DNA from: Tissierellia bacterium
GTDB lineage: Bacteria > Bacillota_A > Clostridia > Tissierellales > Peptoniphilaceae
Assembly: GCA_012513395.1 (NCBI GenBank)
Contig: JAAZCH010000127.1
Span: 1-12,047 of the forward strand
Direction of reading: 5' to 3'
DNA length: 12,047 bases
In this document: positions 1 through 5,405 of the stretch, in pieces
How positions within the stretch are numbered: the first letter of the stretch is position 1
How the letters are laid out: each line of letters starts with the position of its first letter
The notes under the pieces: generated by a model
What the model was told of the DNA's origin: nothing
What the model saw: the letters and a program-made list of their open reading frames with translations, nothing else
Databases searched by the model: none
Position numbers and translations under genes: made by a program

Positions 1-1
1 A

Positions 2-319
2 GAACTAGAAGAAAAAGCTATTTACATTGAAAAAGAACTGGAAAAAAACATAGAAAAGACTAGAGCAAATGCCACAATAGTAAGATTTAAAGGAATGCTC
101 ACCTTGTTTTTTGGAAAAGGAGAATTTAACAACTACGACGACGTTATGAAATGTGATACAAAAATGTATGCAAAATACTTCAAAAAAATGTTAGACCAAG
201 GCTTTATGCTACCACCAGCCCAATTTGAATGTATGTTTTTATCCGCAGCTCATAGCAAAGAAGATTTAGAAAAATTTGTAAAGGCTAATTTAAAAGCTTT
301 GGAAGAATTATATTTGTAG
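2..319 (+). CDS. hemL: Glutamate-1-semialdehyde 2,1-aminomutase, C-terminal part (5' end outside window)
   Basis: The frame is open from the left edge, so this is the last 105 codons of a longer gene, not a short gene starting at the ATG at 95. The visible part matches my recollection of the HemL C-terminus: a helical stretch, then LTLFFGKGEFNNYDDV, then a segment rich in DTKMYAKYFKKMLDQG, LPPAQFECMFLSAAHS and a final helix. HemL is a PLP enzyme that isomerises glutamate-1-semialdehyde to 5-aminolevulinate, the first tetrapyrrole precursor by the C5 route. The PLP lysine lies upstream of the window and cannot be checked. In an anaerobe of this type the product would mainly feed cobalamin or siroheme, which fits the cobalamin riboswitch 500 bases downstream. 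A strong terminator follows directly, so it is probably the last gene of a tetrapyrrole operon. The family call is fairly secure; the operon content is inference. Confidence 0.85.
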   Translation, partial: ELEEKAIYIEKELEKNIEKTRANATIVRFKGMLTLFFGKGEFNNYDDVMKCDTKMYAKYFKKMLDQGFMLPPAQFECMFLSAAHSKEDLEKFVKANLKALEELYL

Positions 320-354
320 AAATTTCATATTATTAATTTGAAATTCAATAGGTT

Positions 355-388
355 AAAAAGATATTCTAATTTCAGAATATCTTTTTTT
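355..388. terminator. Bidirectional intrinsic terminator between hemL and the small minus-strand frame
   Basis: The arms at 355-367 and 374-386 (aaaaagatattct / agaatatcttttt) are perfectly complementary over 13 bp around a 6-base loop. The T-run ends at 388 on the plus strand, and the A-run in the left arm gives a T-run on the minus strand. It can therefore end hemL transcription and also transcription from the minus-strand frame at 415-609. Confidence 0.85.
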
Positions 389-414
389 CCTCCATCTCTA
401 AAGTAAATTACAAT

Positions 415-609
415 CTATCTTCGGATACCATCAATATCAAAATTCTTTTTCAAGGCTTTTTCCACAGGGACAATAGATAAGCATAAAAATAAAAGTTGAA
501 CCCCAACTACGATACCTCCTAGGATTCCTATCGTATCAGCATCACGATTAAATACATAAACCAAAGGTAAAATAGATACAATTAATAGAATTCGTTCAAA
601 AGTCCACTT
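415..609 (-). pseudogene. Small membrane-protein frame without a canonical start codon
   Basis: Reading leftwards from 609, 64 sense codons end at TAG (415-417). The peptide has two likely membrane segments (ILLIVSILPLVYVF and GILGGIVVGVQLLFLCLSIV) and a charged tail ending DIDGIRR, so it looks like a real inner-membrane miniprotein. A perfect AGGAGG (618-623) sits 8 bases upstream of 609, but the codon there is AAG, and a stop (610-612) lies just before it. A GTG at 605-607 is 10 bases from the Shine-Dalgarno but is one base out of frame across a TTTT run. Hence either the start codon has mutated from ATG, a T was gained in the run, or the base calls are wrong. I do not recognise the family. 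It is convergent with hemL and shares its terminator. Confidence 0.5.
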
Positions 610-743
610 CTAAACTACCTCCTAAAATTTTATTTACTTCTTGTATATAATAAACTCAGTATATCAATTAAGGAAACTTAATTCCATAAAATTATTATCC
701 TAGAAGATTTATTTTTTTGTTTTAAAAATATCTCAAGATCATA

Positions 744-772
744 TTGCAAAAACACAATATATATCATATAAT
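744..772 (+). promoter_or_regulatory. nrdDG promoter (-35 TTGCAA, -10 TATAAT)
   Basis: TTGCAA at 744-749 and a perfect TATAAT at 767-772 are separated by exactly 17 bases, predicting a start near 779-780. This places the whole cobalamin riboswitch in the leader. The spacer is almost entirely filled by the first NrdR-like box. Confidence 0.7.
752..767. promoter_or_regulatory. NrdR box 1 (left half strong, right half degenerate)
   Basis: acacaatatatatcat matches the known NrdR consensus acacwatatatwgtgt in its first 12 positions but is poor in the last four. It lies between the -35 and -10 elements of the nrdDG promoter, so NrdR binding would block RNA polymerase. It starts exactly 32 bp before box 2, about three helical turns, which is the usual tandem NrdR arrangement. 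NrdR is an ATP-cone repressor that senses dATP/ATP; its gene is not in this window. Confidence 0.7.
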
Positions 773-783
773 CATAATTACGA

Positions 784-799
784 ACACAATATATAGTAT
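784..799. promoter_or_regulatory. NrdR box 2
   Basis: acacaatatatagtat matches the NrdR consensus at 15 of 16 positions; only the penultimate base differs. It lies just downstream of the predicted transcription start. With box 1 it forms a same-face pair at a 32-bp pitch, so cooperative NrdR binding is expected. Confidence 0.8.
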
Positions 800-804
800 T
801 TCCT

Positions 805-994
805 GGTATTTAATTTAATAAGGAAACAGGTTTGAATCCTGTGCGGAATTCGCCGCCGTATTGCTCAATCGAAGCTTATATCGCCACTGAAGAAATTTGG
901 GAAGGTTAAGTAGGGAGCTAAGCCGGAAGACTTGCCAGAGAAATGCCCGTGTCACGAAGATATTGACATAGCGGGTTTTACAGTTTTGCTGTCG
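805..994 (+). promoter_or_regulatory. Cobalamin (B12) riboswitch in the nrdDG leader
   Basis: The order of conserved elements fits a cobalamin aptamer. P1 pairs 805-811 (ggtattt) with 941-947 (aaatgcc), with one G-U. P3 pairs acagg 826-830 with cctgt 838-842 around the conserved ttgaat. A C/G-rich L5-like stretch (cgccgccgta, 851-860), the core gccactg (883-889) and tgggaagg follow. The B12 box agccggaagacttgcc at 921-936 has one departure from consensus. Downstream, cccgtgtca (946-954) pairs with tgaca (964-968) and cggg (972-975), and this hairpin shares bases 946-947 with P1, so the two compete. The gcgg at 971-974 is also complementary to ccgc in L5, a possible kissing contact. Such elements normally lower expression when adenosyl- or methylcobalamin is abundant. 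The exact switching pairings are inferred by eye. Confidence 0.9.
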
Positions 995-1026
995 AACTCC
1001 GAAGAAACTAGAAAGGGAGTTTTTTT
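995..1026 (+). promoter_or_regulatory. Shine-Dalgarno-capturing hairpin with U-run at the nrdD start
   Basis: aactcc (995-1000) pairs perfectly with ggagtt (1016-1021), with an outer G-U possible. The right arm contains the nrdD Shine-Dalgarno (aaagggag, 1012-1019), and seven T residues (1020-1026) run straight into the ATG at 1027. The element could therefore act as a translational lock, a weak intrinsic terminator, or both. The 6-bp stem and 15-base loop favour a role as ribosome-site sequester within the riboswitch expression platform. This is inference from pairing only. Confidence 0.6.
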
Positions 1027-3300
1027 ATGATTATTTATAACACATCCACATCAAATCCAAAACAAATTATTAAAAGAGACGGTACCATAGTGCCTTTTGA
1101 CTTTTTTAAAATTCGCCAAGCTATTGCAAAAGCAAATGCCAATGTACCCAGCGAGACCATGACGGACAGAGAGTTAGACCGATTGACATTAGAAGTAGTT
1201 TCCAGTATAGATAGTAATAAAATTCCAGAAGTGGAAGAGATACAAGATATAGTGGAAGTAGTTTTAATGGAAAACGGAGTTCCCTTAACTGCAAAAGCCT
1301 ACATAATTTATCGTAGCGAAAGAACAAAAATCAGAGATCAAAAAAATGAACTTATGGATACTTTTAAAGAGCTCACATATTCCGATGCTTATTCAGTAGA
1401 TATGAAAAGGGAAAATGCCAATGTAGACGGAAATACTGCCATGGGCATGATGTTGAAATATGGCTCCGAGTCCTCCAAGGCATTTATAGATAATTACGTT
1501 TTGCCAGAAGATATGATGAAAGCACATAAAAATGGAGACATTCACATCCATGATAAGGACTTTTATCTTCTCACAGAAACTTGTTGCCAAATAGATTTAC
1601 AAAAATTATTTAAAGGTGGATTTTCCACTGGTCACGGTTTTTTAAGAGACCCACAAAGTATAGAATCCTACGCAGCCCTAGCTTGTATCGCATTACAAGC
1701 CAATCAAAACGAAATGCACGGTGGGCAAGCTATACCTAATTTCGACAATGTAATGGCAGATGGAGTTCAAAAAACTACAAAAAAACACCTTAGAGATTTA
1801 ATAGAAGAAGCGAAAATCTTTTCAGAAGATGGACTAAATCTTGAAGAAATAGATAGAATTTCTAATTTTGACTATGAAAATTTGACAGAAGAACTTAAAA
1901 AAGAAAACTTAGACTCTAAGATAAAAAATATTTTAGAACTTGCAAATAAAAGAATTACCCGCTCCACTTACCAAGCCATGCAATCTGTAATCCACAATCT
2001 AAACACCATGAATTCTAGAGCAGGAGCCCAAGTGCCTTTTACCTCCATTAATTATGGAACAGGTACGACCCATGCAGCTAGACTAGTAATGAGAGAGCTT
2101 TTAAATGCCACAGAAGACGGACTAGGAAATGGAGAAACGCCTATTTTTCCAGTACAAATTTTTAAAGTAAAAGATGGCATTAATACAAAATTAGGAGATC
2201 CTAACTACGATTTATTTAAACAAGCTATAAAAGTTTCAGCCAAGAGATTATTCCCTAACTTTAGCTTTTTAGATGCGCCCTTTAATCTTCAATACTATAA
2301 ACCAGGAGACGATAACACAGAAGTTTCCTACATGGGATGCAGAACGAGAGTAATGGGAAATGTATTTGACAAAGACCAAGAAGTAACTAAAGGCAGAGGA
2401 AATTTAAGCTTTACTTCCATTAATCTTCCTAGATTAGGAATCGAAGCTAGAGGCTCCATGGATGAATTTTATAAACTTCTAGACAAAAAACTAGATTTAG
2501 TTTTCAGACAATTACGACATCGCTTTGAAATCCAAAGACGTAAATTCGTTTACAACTATCCATTTTTAATGGGACAAGGCATTTGGCTAGATTCAGATAA
2601 ACTAAAAAGTGAAGAAGAAATCGACAAAGTTTTAAGACACGGAACACTTACCGTAGGATTTATTGGACTAGCAGAAACTTTAGTGGCTCTCACAGGAAAG
2701 CATCATGGAGAAAGTGCAAAAAGCCAAAAACTAGGTTTGGAAATAATAAAATATATGAGAGATAAATGCGACGAAAGGGCGGCTATGGAAGAATTAAACT
2801 ACTCACTAATAGCCACACCAGCAGAAGGATTGTCAGGTAGATTTGTAAAAATGGATAGGGATAGATTTGGTTCCATGGAAAATATTACAAATCATAAATT
2901 CTACACCAATTCCTTCCACGTACCAGTATATTATAAATTAAGTGCTCGCAAAAAAATTGAATTAGAAGCGCCATACCACGAACTTACAAATGCAGGACAT
3001 ATAACCTACATTGAATTAGACGGAGACCCAAGTAAAAACTTATCCGTTTTTGAAGACTTGATACTTCATATGAAAGATATGGGAATTGGCTACGGCTCCA
3101 TTAATCACCCACTAGATAGGGACCCAGTATGTGGCTACTCAGGAGTAATCGGAGATACATGCCCAAAATGCGGACGAAAAGAAACCAAAGACGAACCCTT
3201 CGATAGAATAAGAAGAATTACAGGTTATCTAGTAGGAACTATGGACAGATTTAACGATGCAAAAAAAGCAGAAGTCTCAGAAAGAGTAAAACATGAATAG
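1027..3300 (+). CDS. nrdD: Anaerobic (class III) ribonucleoside-triphosphate reductase, catalytic subunit
   Basis: This glycyl-radical enzyme reduces ribonucleoside triphosphates to deoxy forms without oxygen. The 757 residues contain an N-terminal ATP-cone (about 13-100, with KRDGTIVPFD), the allosteric dATP/ATP site. The catalytic barrel has cysteines 186/187 in TETCCQIDL and Cys438 in SYMGCRTRV, which I align with the two active-site cysteines of T4 NrdD. The C-terminal glycyl-radical segment RITGYLVGT puts the radical on Gly733. A Cys702/Cys712/Cys715 set just before it matches the zinc-binding region, with three cysteines rather than four visible. Length and motif order are typical of Firmicutes NrdD, so the gene is intact. 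The start is fixed by aaagggag 7 bases upstream. It is the first gene of nrdDG and lies under NrdR boxes and a cobalamin riboswitch, so it is probably used when B12 is scarce. Confidence 0.97.
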   Translation: MIIYNTSTSNPKQIIKRDGTIVPFDFFKIRQAIAKANANVPSETMTDRELDRLTLEVVSSIDSNKIPEVEEIQDIVEVVLMENGVPLTAKAYIIYRSERTKIRDQKNELMDTFKELTYSDAYSVDMKRENANVDGNTAMGMMLKYGSESSKAFIDNYVLPEDMMKAHKNGDIHIHDKDFYLLTETCCQIDLQKLFKGGFSTGHGFLRDPQSIESYAALACIALQANQNEMHGGQAIPNFDNVMADGVQKTTKKHLRDLIEEAKIFSEDGLNLEEIDRISNFDYENLTEELKKENLDSKIKNILELANKRITRSTYQAMQSVIHNLNTMNSRAGAQVPFTSINYGTGTTHAARLVMRELLNATEDGLGNGETPIFPVQIFKVKDGINTKLGDPNYDLFKQAIKVSAKRLFPNFSFLDAPFNLQYYKPGDDNTEVSYMGCRTRVMGNVFDKDQEVTKGRGNLSFTSINLPRLGIEARGSMDEFYKLLDKKLDLVFRQLRHRFEIQRRKFVYNYPFLMGQGIWLDSDKLKSEEEIDKVLRHGTLTVGFIGLAETLVALTGKHHGESAKSQKLGLEIIKYMRDKCDERAAMEELNYSLIATPAEGLSGRFVKMDRDRFGSMENITNHKFYTNSFHVPVYYKLSARKKIELEAPYHELTNAGHITYIELDGDPSKNLSVFEDLILHMKDMGIGYGSINHPLDRDPVCGYSGVIGDTCPKCGRKETKDEPFDRIRRITGYLVGTMDRFNDAKKAEVSERVKHE

Positions 3301-3853
3301 TCTTTGGGAAAGAAAATTAAAACTTCACACCAAAGAAAAACGAGAAATAAAACCAGAAGAAGTTATACAAATTGCCTCCATCGTAGAAGAATCCATAGTA
3401 GATGGACCAGGACTTCGCTTTGTAGTATTCACCCAAGGTTGTCCCCATAAATGCCCAGGATGCCACAATCCCCAAACCCACAATAAATATGGCGGAAGGG
3501 AAATTTCCCTTGAAGAAATTTTAGAGAGATTTGACAAACACGAAGGACTAGATGGAATTACAATTTCTGGCGGAGAACCCTTTGAACAATCAGAGAACTT
3601 ATCGAAACTGGCAAAAGAAATCCACAAGCGAAACAAAAACGTAATTGTCTATACGGGATATACTCTGGAGAAGCTAAATGAAATGGAAAAGCTCGATTTA
3701 GGAATTAGAAAATTACTAAATCAAACAGACTTACTAATTGACGGACCATTTCTAATTAGCAGACGCTCCATAGAACTATCCTTTACAGGAAGCACAAATC
3801 AAAAACTGATACCCTTAACGAAAACAGGGGAAAGATTACTAAGTTTAATATAA
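3293..3853 (+). CDS. nrdG: Anaerobic ribonucleotide reductase activating protein (radical SAM)
   Basis: NrdG uses S-adenosylmethionine and a 4Fe-4S cluster to install the glycyl radical on NrdD. The radical SAM CxxxCxxC motif is Cys50, Cys54 and Cys57 (TQGCPHKCPGCHNP). It is preceded by the typical SIVEESIVDGPGLRFVVF strand and followed by the SAM-contacting ISGGEPFEQ (about 91-99) and a C-terminal FTGSTNQ. At 186 residues it is slightly longer than many NrdG because of about 25 charged N-terminal residues before the core. The ATG overlaps the nrdD stop (ATGAATAG) and no strong Shine-Dalgarno precedes it, so translation is probably coupled to nrdD. The function is secure; the N-terminal tail could be shorter if an internal start is used, but no better start is visible. 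Confidence 0.96.
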   Translation: MNSLWERKLKLHTKEKREIKPEEVIQIASIVEESIVDGPGLRFVVFTQGCPHKCPGCHNPQTHNKYGGREISLEEILERFDKHEGLDGITISGGEPFEQSENLSKLAKEIHKRNKNVIVYTGYTLEKLNEMEKLDLGIRKLLNQTDLLIDGPFLISRRSIELSFTGSTNQKLIPLTKTGERLLSLI

Positions 3854-3857
3854 TTAT

Positions 3858-3904
3858 AGATGCCTAGCAAGTATTTAACTGATACAAGCTAGGCATCTTT
3901 TTAT
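3858..3904 (+). terminator. Intrinsic terminator of nrdDG
   Basis: agatgcctagc (3858-3868) pairs perfectly with gctaggcatct (3888-3898), and the inner gtat/atac can extend the helix across a small internal loop. A T-rich tail (tttttatt) follows. It starts 4 bases after the nrdG stop and closes the operon. Confidence 0.9.
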
Positions 3905-3913
3905 TATTATTTT

Positions 3914-3932
3914 TGTCACCCTGTAGGTGACA
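3914..3932. promoter_or_regulatory. Palindrome upstream of the lipoprotein operon (possible operator)
   Basis: tgtcacc (3914-3920) and ggtgaca (3926-3932) form perfect 7-bp arms around ctgta. There is no T-run, so it is not a terminator. It lies 22 bases upstream of the -10 element, covering the -35 zone, which is where a dimeric regulator would bind. The regulator is unknown and the site does not recur in this window. Confidence 0.4.
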
Positions 3933-3935
3933 GAC

Positions 3936-3959
3936 TTGGCATATTATCTATGATATAAT
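3936..3959 (+). promoter_or_regulatory. Extended -10 promoter for the lipoprotein operon
   Basis: TGATATAAT (3951-3959) is a perfect extended -10 (TGnTATAAT). A TTGGCA at 3936-3941 is only 12 bases away, too close for a normal -35. The extended -10 probably carries the promoter, perhaps with a factor bound at the adjacent palindrome. Confidence 0.55.
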
Positions 3960-3991
3960 AAAAGAAAATGTGGTAGGAGGTTAGATATCTG

Positions 3992-4858
3992 ATGGATTAT
4001 AAAAAATACATATTAATTCTATGGGTTTTAGTCCTTGGAGCAATTTTAATTAGTTGTGAAGAAGGACAAAAGAAAAAAGAATTTTCTGTAGAAAATGCTA
4101 AAACCCTTGATTATTCTCAAATGCCTGAAAATTTCATTATAAAAATAGAAGACAAACAGCCATATTTGGTTAAAAAAGGAGACGAAAGCTTTTACTTTGG
4201 AATAAATATGAAAAAAGATCTCACAGGAGACTATGGGACCATAGATTTAAAATGGAATGAAATAGAAAGAGAAAATTACGACGTTTTAAGATTAGCATCT
4301 AGAACACCATATCTGATTAGTTATAATGGCGGGGATTATTTATATCTTTCAGAAAAACAAAAAATTCTACAACATTCTAGTCTTACATTTTTTGATTTCA
4401 CCGAGGATTATCTATCTGTAGATAACGACATGACAGGATTTGTAGAAGAACCTACAGACCCTGATAATATGCTTATGGCAGTGATGGTCCTTTCCATAGG
4501 AAGAGGCCACGCAGAAATCCTTTGCTACCCAGGAGAAGGGGGCAGACCAATACGAAAGGAAACGGACGACCCCTACTATTATTACGCCAAAGAATACGAA
4601 GAAGACACCCTAACCCTAATCCAAGACATAGAAGTAGAAGTTCTAGAAACTAGAGATGATAAGGCTGGAGTGAAAGAAGTTTTAAAATCCGGCACAAAAT
4701 TTAAAAAATTTAGAACAGATAATTATAAAAACGTAGATTTACTAATGGAAGACGGAAGAATAGCCAGATTCGAAGCCCTAAAAATGTTTTCCGAACCATC
4801 ACCAATTTTAATGGTAAATGGAGTAAATGAAAGGGATTTATTTGAAGAGTTGGAATAA
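3992..4858 (+). CDS. Lipoprotein of unknown function with SH3-like C-terminal region
   Basis: The N-terminus is a lipoprotein signal: MDYKKY, a hydrophobic segment at 6-20 and the lipobox LISC with Cys22 as the predicted lipidation site, followed by a charged linker (EEGQKKKE). The mature protein should sit on the outer face of the membrane. Residues about 30-200 are mixed strands rich in Tyr and acidic residues, ending in a striking DDPYYYYAKEYEED. Residues about 207-263 resemble a bacterial SH3-like fold by pattern (alternating strands, LKSGTKFKKF, then VDLLMEDGRIARFE), a fold often used for wall or peptide binding. I cannot place the protein in a named family. The start follows AGGAGG (3975-3980) at a rather long 11-base spacing; no nearer in-frame start exists. 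It is probably co-transcribed with the next gene, 26 bases downstream. Confidence 0.8.
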   Translation: MDYKKYILILWVLVLGAILISCEEGQKKKEFSVENAKTLDYSQMPENFIIKIEDKQPYLVKKGDESFYFGINMKKDLTGDYGTIDLKWNEIERENYDVLRLASRTPYLISYNGGDYLYLSEKQKILQHSSLTFFDFTEDYLSVDNDMTGFVEEPTDPDNMLMAVMVLSIGRGHAEILCYPGEGGRPIRKETDDPYYYYAKEYEEDTLTLIQDIEVEVLETRDDKAGVKEVLKSGTKFKKFRTDNYKNVDLLMEDGRIARFEALKMFSEPSPILMVNGVNERDLFEELE

Positions 4859-4884
4859 ATCATTTATTAAAAAGAAGGTTTCTA

Positions 4885-5277
4885 ATGAAAAAAAGATTTA
4901 TTTTATTATTGATTATAGTATTTGCAATTATATGGATATATCCAAAGAACTCAAAAAGTATAGTCGTAGGTGAATATAAAGAAGAACTGGCATTAAGTTT
5001 TAACAATTCTGTAAATGAAGCCTATGCAATCGGGATTAATAAGGATAATATGCCCATCTTTAAAGACCATAAAAGAGCTTTAAGTCAAGCGCAAAAAGAC
5101 TACAAGGAAGGATTCAAAGCTATTAGAAAAGAATTCAAATTACTACCCTTAAATAGATTTAATTGGGAACCTTATAAAACTTACGGCTGGCAATTAACAA
5201 CAGGAAGTGAAAAAGCCAAAGAACAAGGAAGAATGATATCAAACTTTTTTGATATATATGAAAATAGTTTTAAATAA
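4885..5277 (+). CDS. Small membrane-anchored or secreted protein of unknown function
   Basis: The 130-residue product begins MKKR followed by one hydrophobic helix (about 5-19) with no lipobox, so it is either exported with its signal cleaved or held by an N-terminal anchor. The rest (about 25-130) is hydrophilic with a lysine-rich helical middle (HKRALSQAQKDYKEGFKAIRKE) and aromatic residues near NRFNWEPYKTYGWQ. I do not recognise the family and no catalytic motif is visible. A gaagg site lies 6 bases before the ATG. It follows the lipoprotein gene by 26 bases with no terminator between them and is followed by one, so the two form a unit. A shared envelope role is the only reasonable inference. 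Confidence 0.75.
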   Translation: MKKRFILLLIIVFAIIWIYPKNSKSIVVGEYKEELALSFNNSVNEAYAIGINKDNMPIFKDHKRALSQAQKDYKEGFKAIRKEFKLLPLNRFNWEPYKTYGWQLTTGSEKAKEQGRMISNFFDIYENSFK

Positions 5278-5285
5278 AACAAAAC

Positions 5286-5321
5286 AAGAGATAGGATTTA
5301 ATTTAACCCTATCTCTTTTTG
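5286..5321. terminator. Intrinsic terminator between convergent operons
   Basis: aagagatagg (5286-5295) pairs with cctatctctt (5308-5317), followed by a T-run on the plus strand. The A-rich stretch to its left gives a weaker T-rich tail on the minus strand, so it may also stop transcription arriving from the symporter operon. Confidence 0.85.
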
Positions 5322-5326
5322 TACAA

Positions 5327-5372
5327 ATTTCTAAAATAAATCCTTAGCTGGAAATAATCCGAATATTCCGCC
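5327..5372 (-). repeat. 46-bp direct repeat, copy 1 (dcyD 3' end)
   Basis: This stretch is identical to 8651-8696 at 45 of 46 positions and in the same orientation; the only difference is at 5339/8663. The distance between copies is 3324 bp. It contains the last codons and stop of the dcyD-like reading frame. Recombination between copies would remove the symporter and the DUF362 gene. Confidence 0.9.
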
Positions 5373-5405
5373 TTCGGTACTGGAGAAGTCTTTATTTAAT
5401 TCTAC
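5331..5405 (-). pseudogene. Remnant of a second dcyD-like gene (last 25 codons, internally deleted)
   Basis: On the minus strand 5405-5331 reads VELNKDFSSTEGGIFGLFPAKDLF and a stop. This equals the intact dcyD C-terminus (IEFIRDFASTEG ... GIFGLFPAKDLF) with exactly 36 residues (108 bp) missing. The junction is a GCCT present at both ends of the missing piece in the intact gene (8694-8697 and 8802-8805), so a deletion between 4-bp repeats explains it. To the right, identity falls to about 83% over 35 bp, and the homology overlaps the end of the symporter gene in another reading frame. No start or upstream coding part remains, so it is not a gene. It is probably the relic of an older symporter-dcyD operon or of a tandem duplication. 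Confidence 0.8.

Noticed and set aside
95..319. A 74-codon frame starting at an internal ATG as a separate small gene
   Set aside because: The same frame is open to the left edge and the upstream codons fit the HemL helix, so the ATG is an internal methionine.
620..743. AT-rich stretch between the small minus-strand frame and the nrdDG promoter
   Set aside because: I looked for coding frames, repeats and a clear promoter for the minus-strand frame and found only weak TATA-like matches, too loose to report.
3127..3175. NrdD C-terminal zinc site seems to lack a fourth cysteine
   Set aside because: I recall the same DPVCGY...CPxCGR form in other Firmicutes NrdD, so I do not treat it as a defect, although I could not check an alignment.
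3325..3636. A 103-codon minus-strand frame
   Set aside because: It is antisense to nrdG, whose radical SAM motifs are certain, and lacks a ribosome site.
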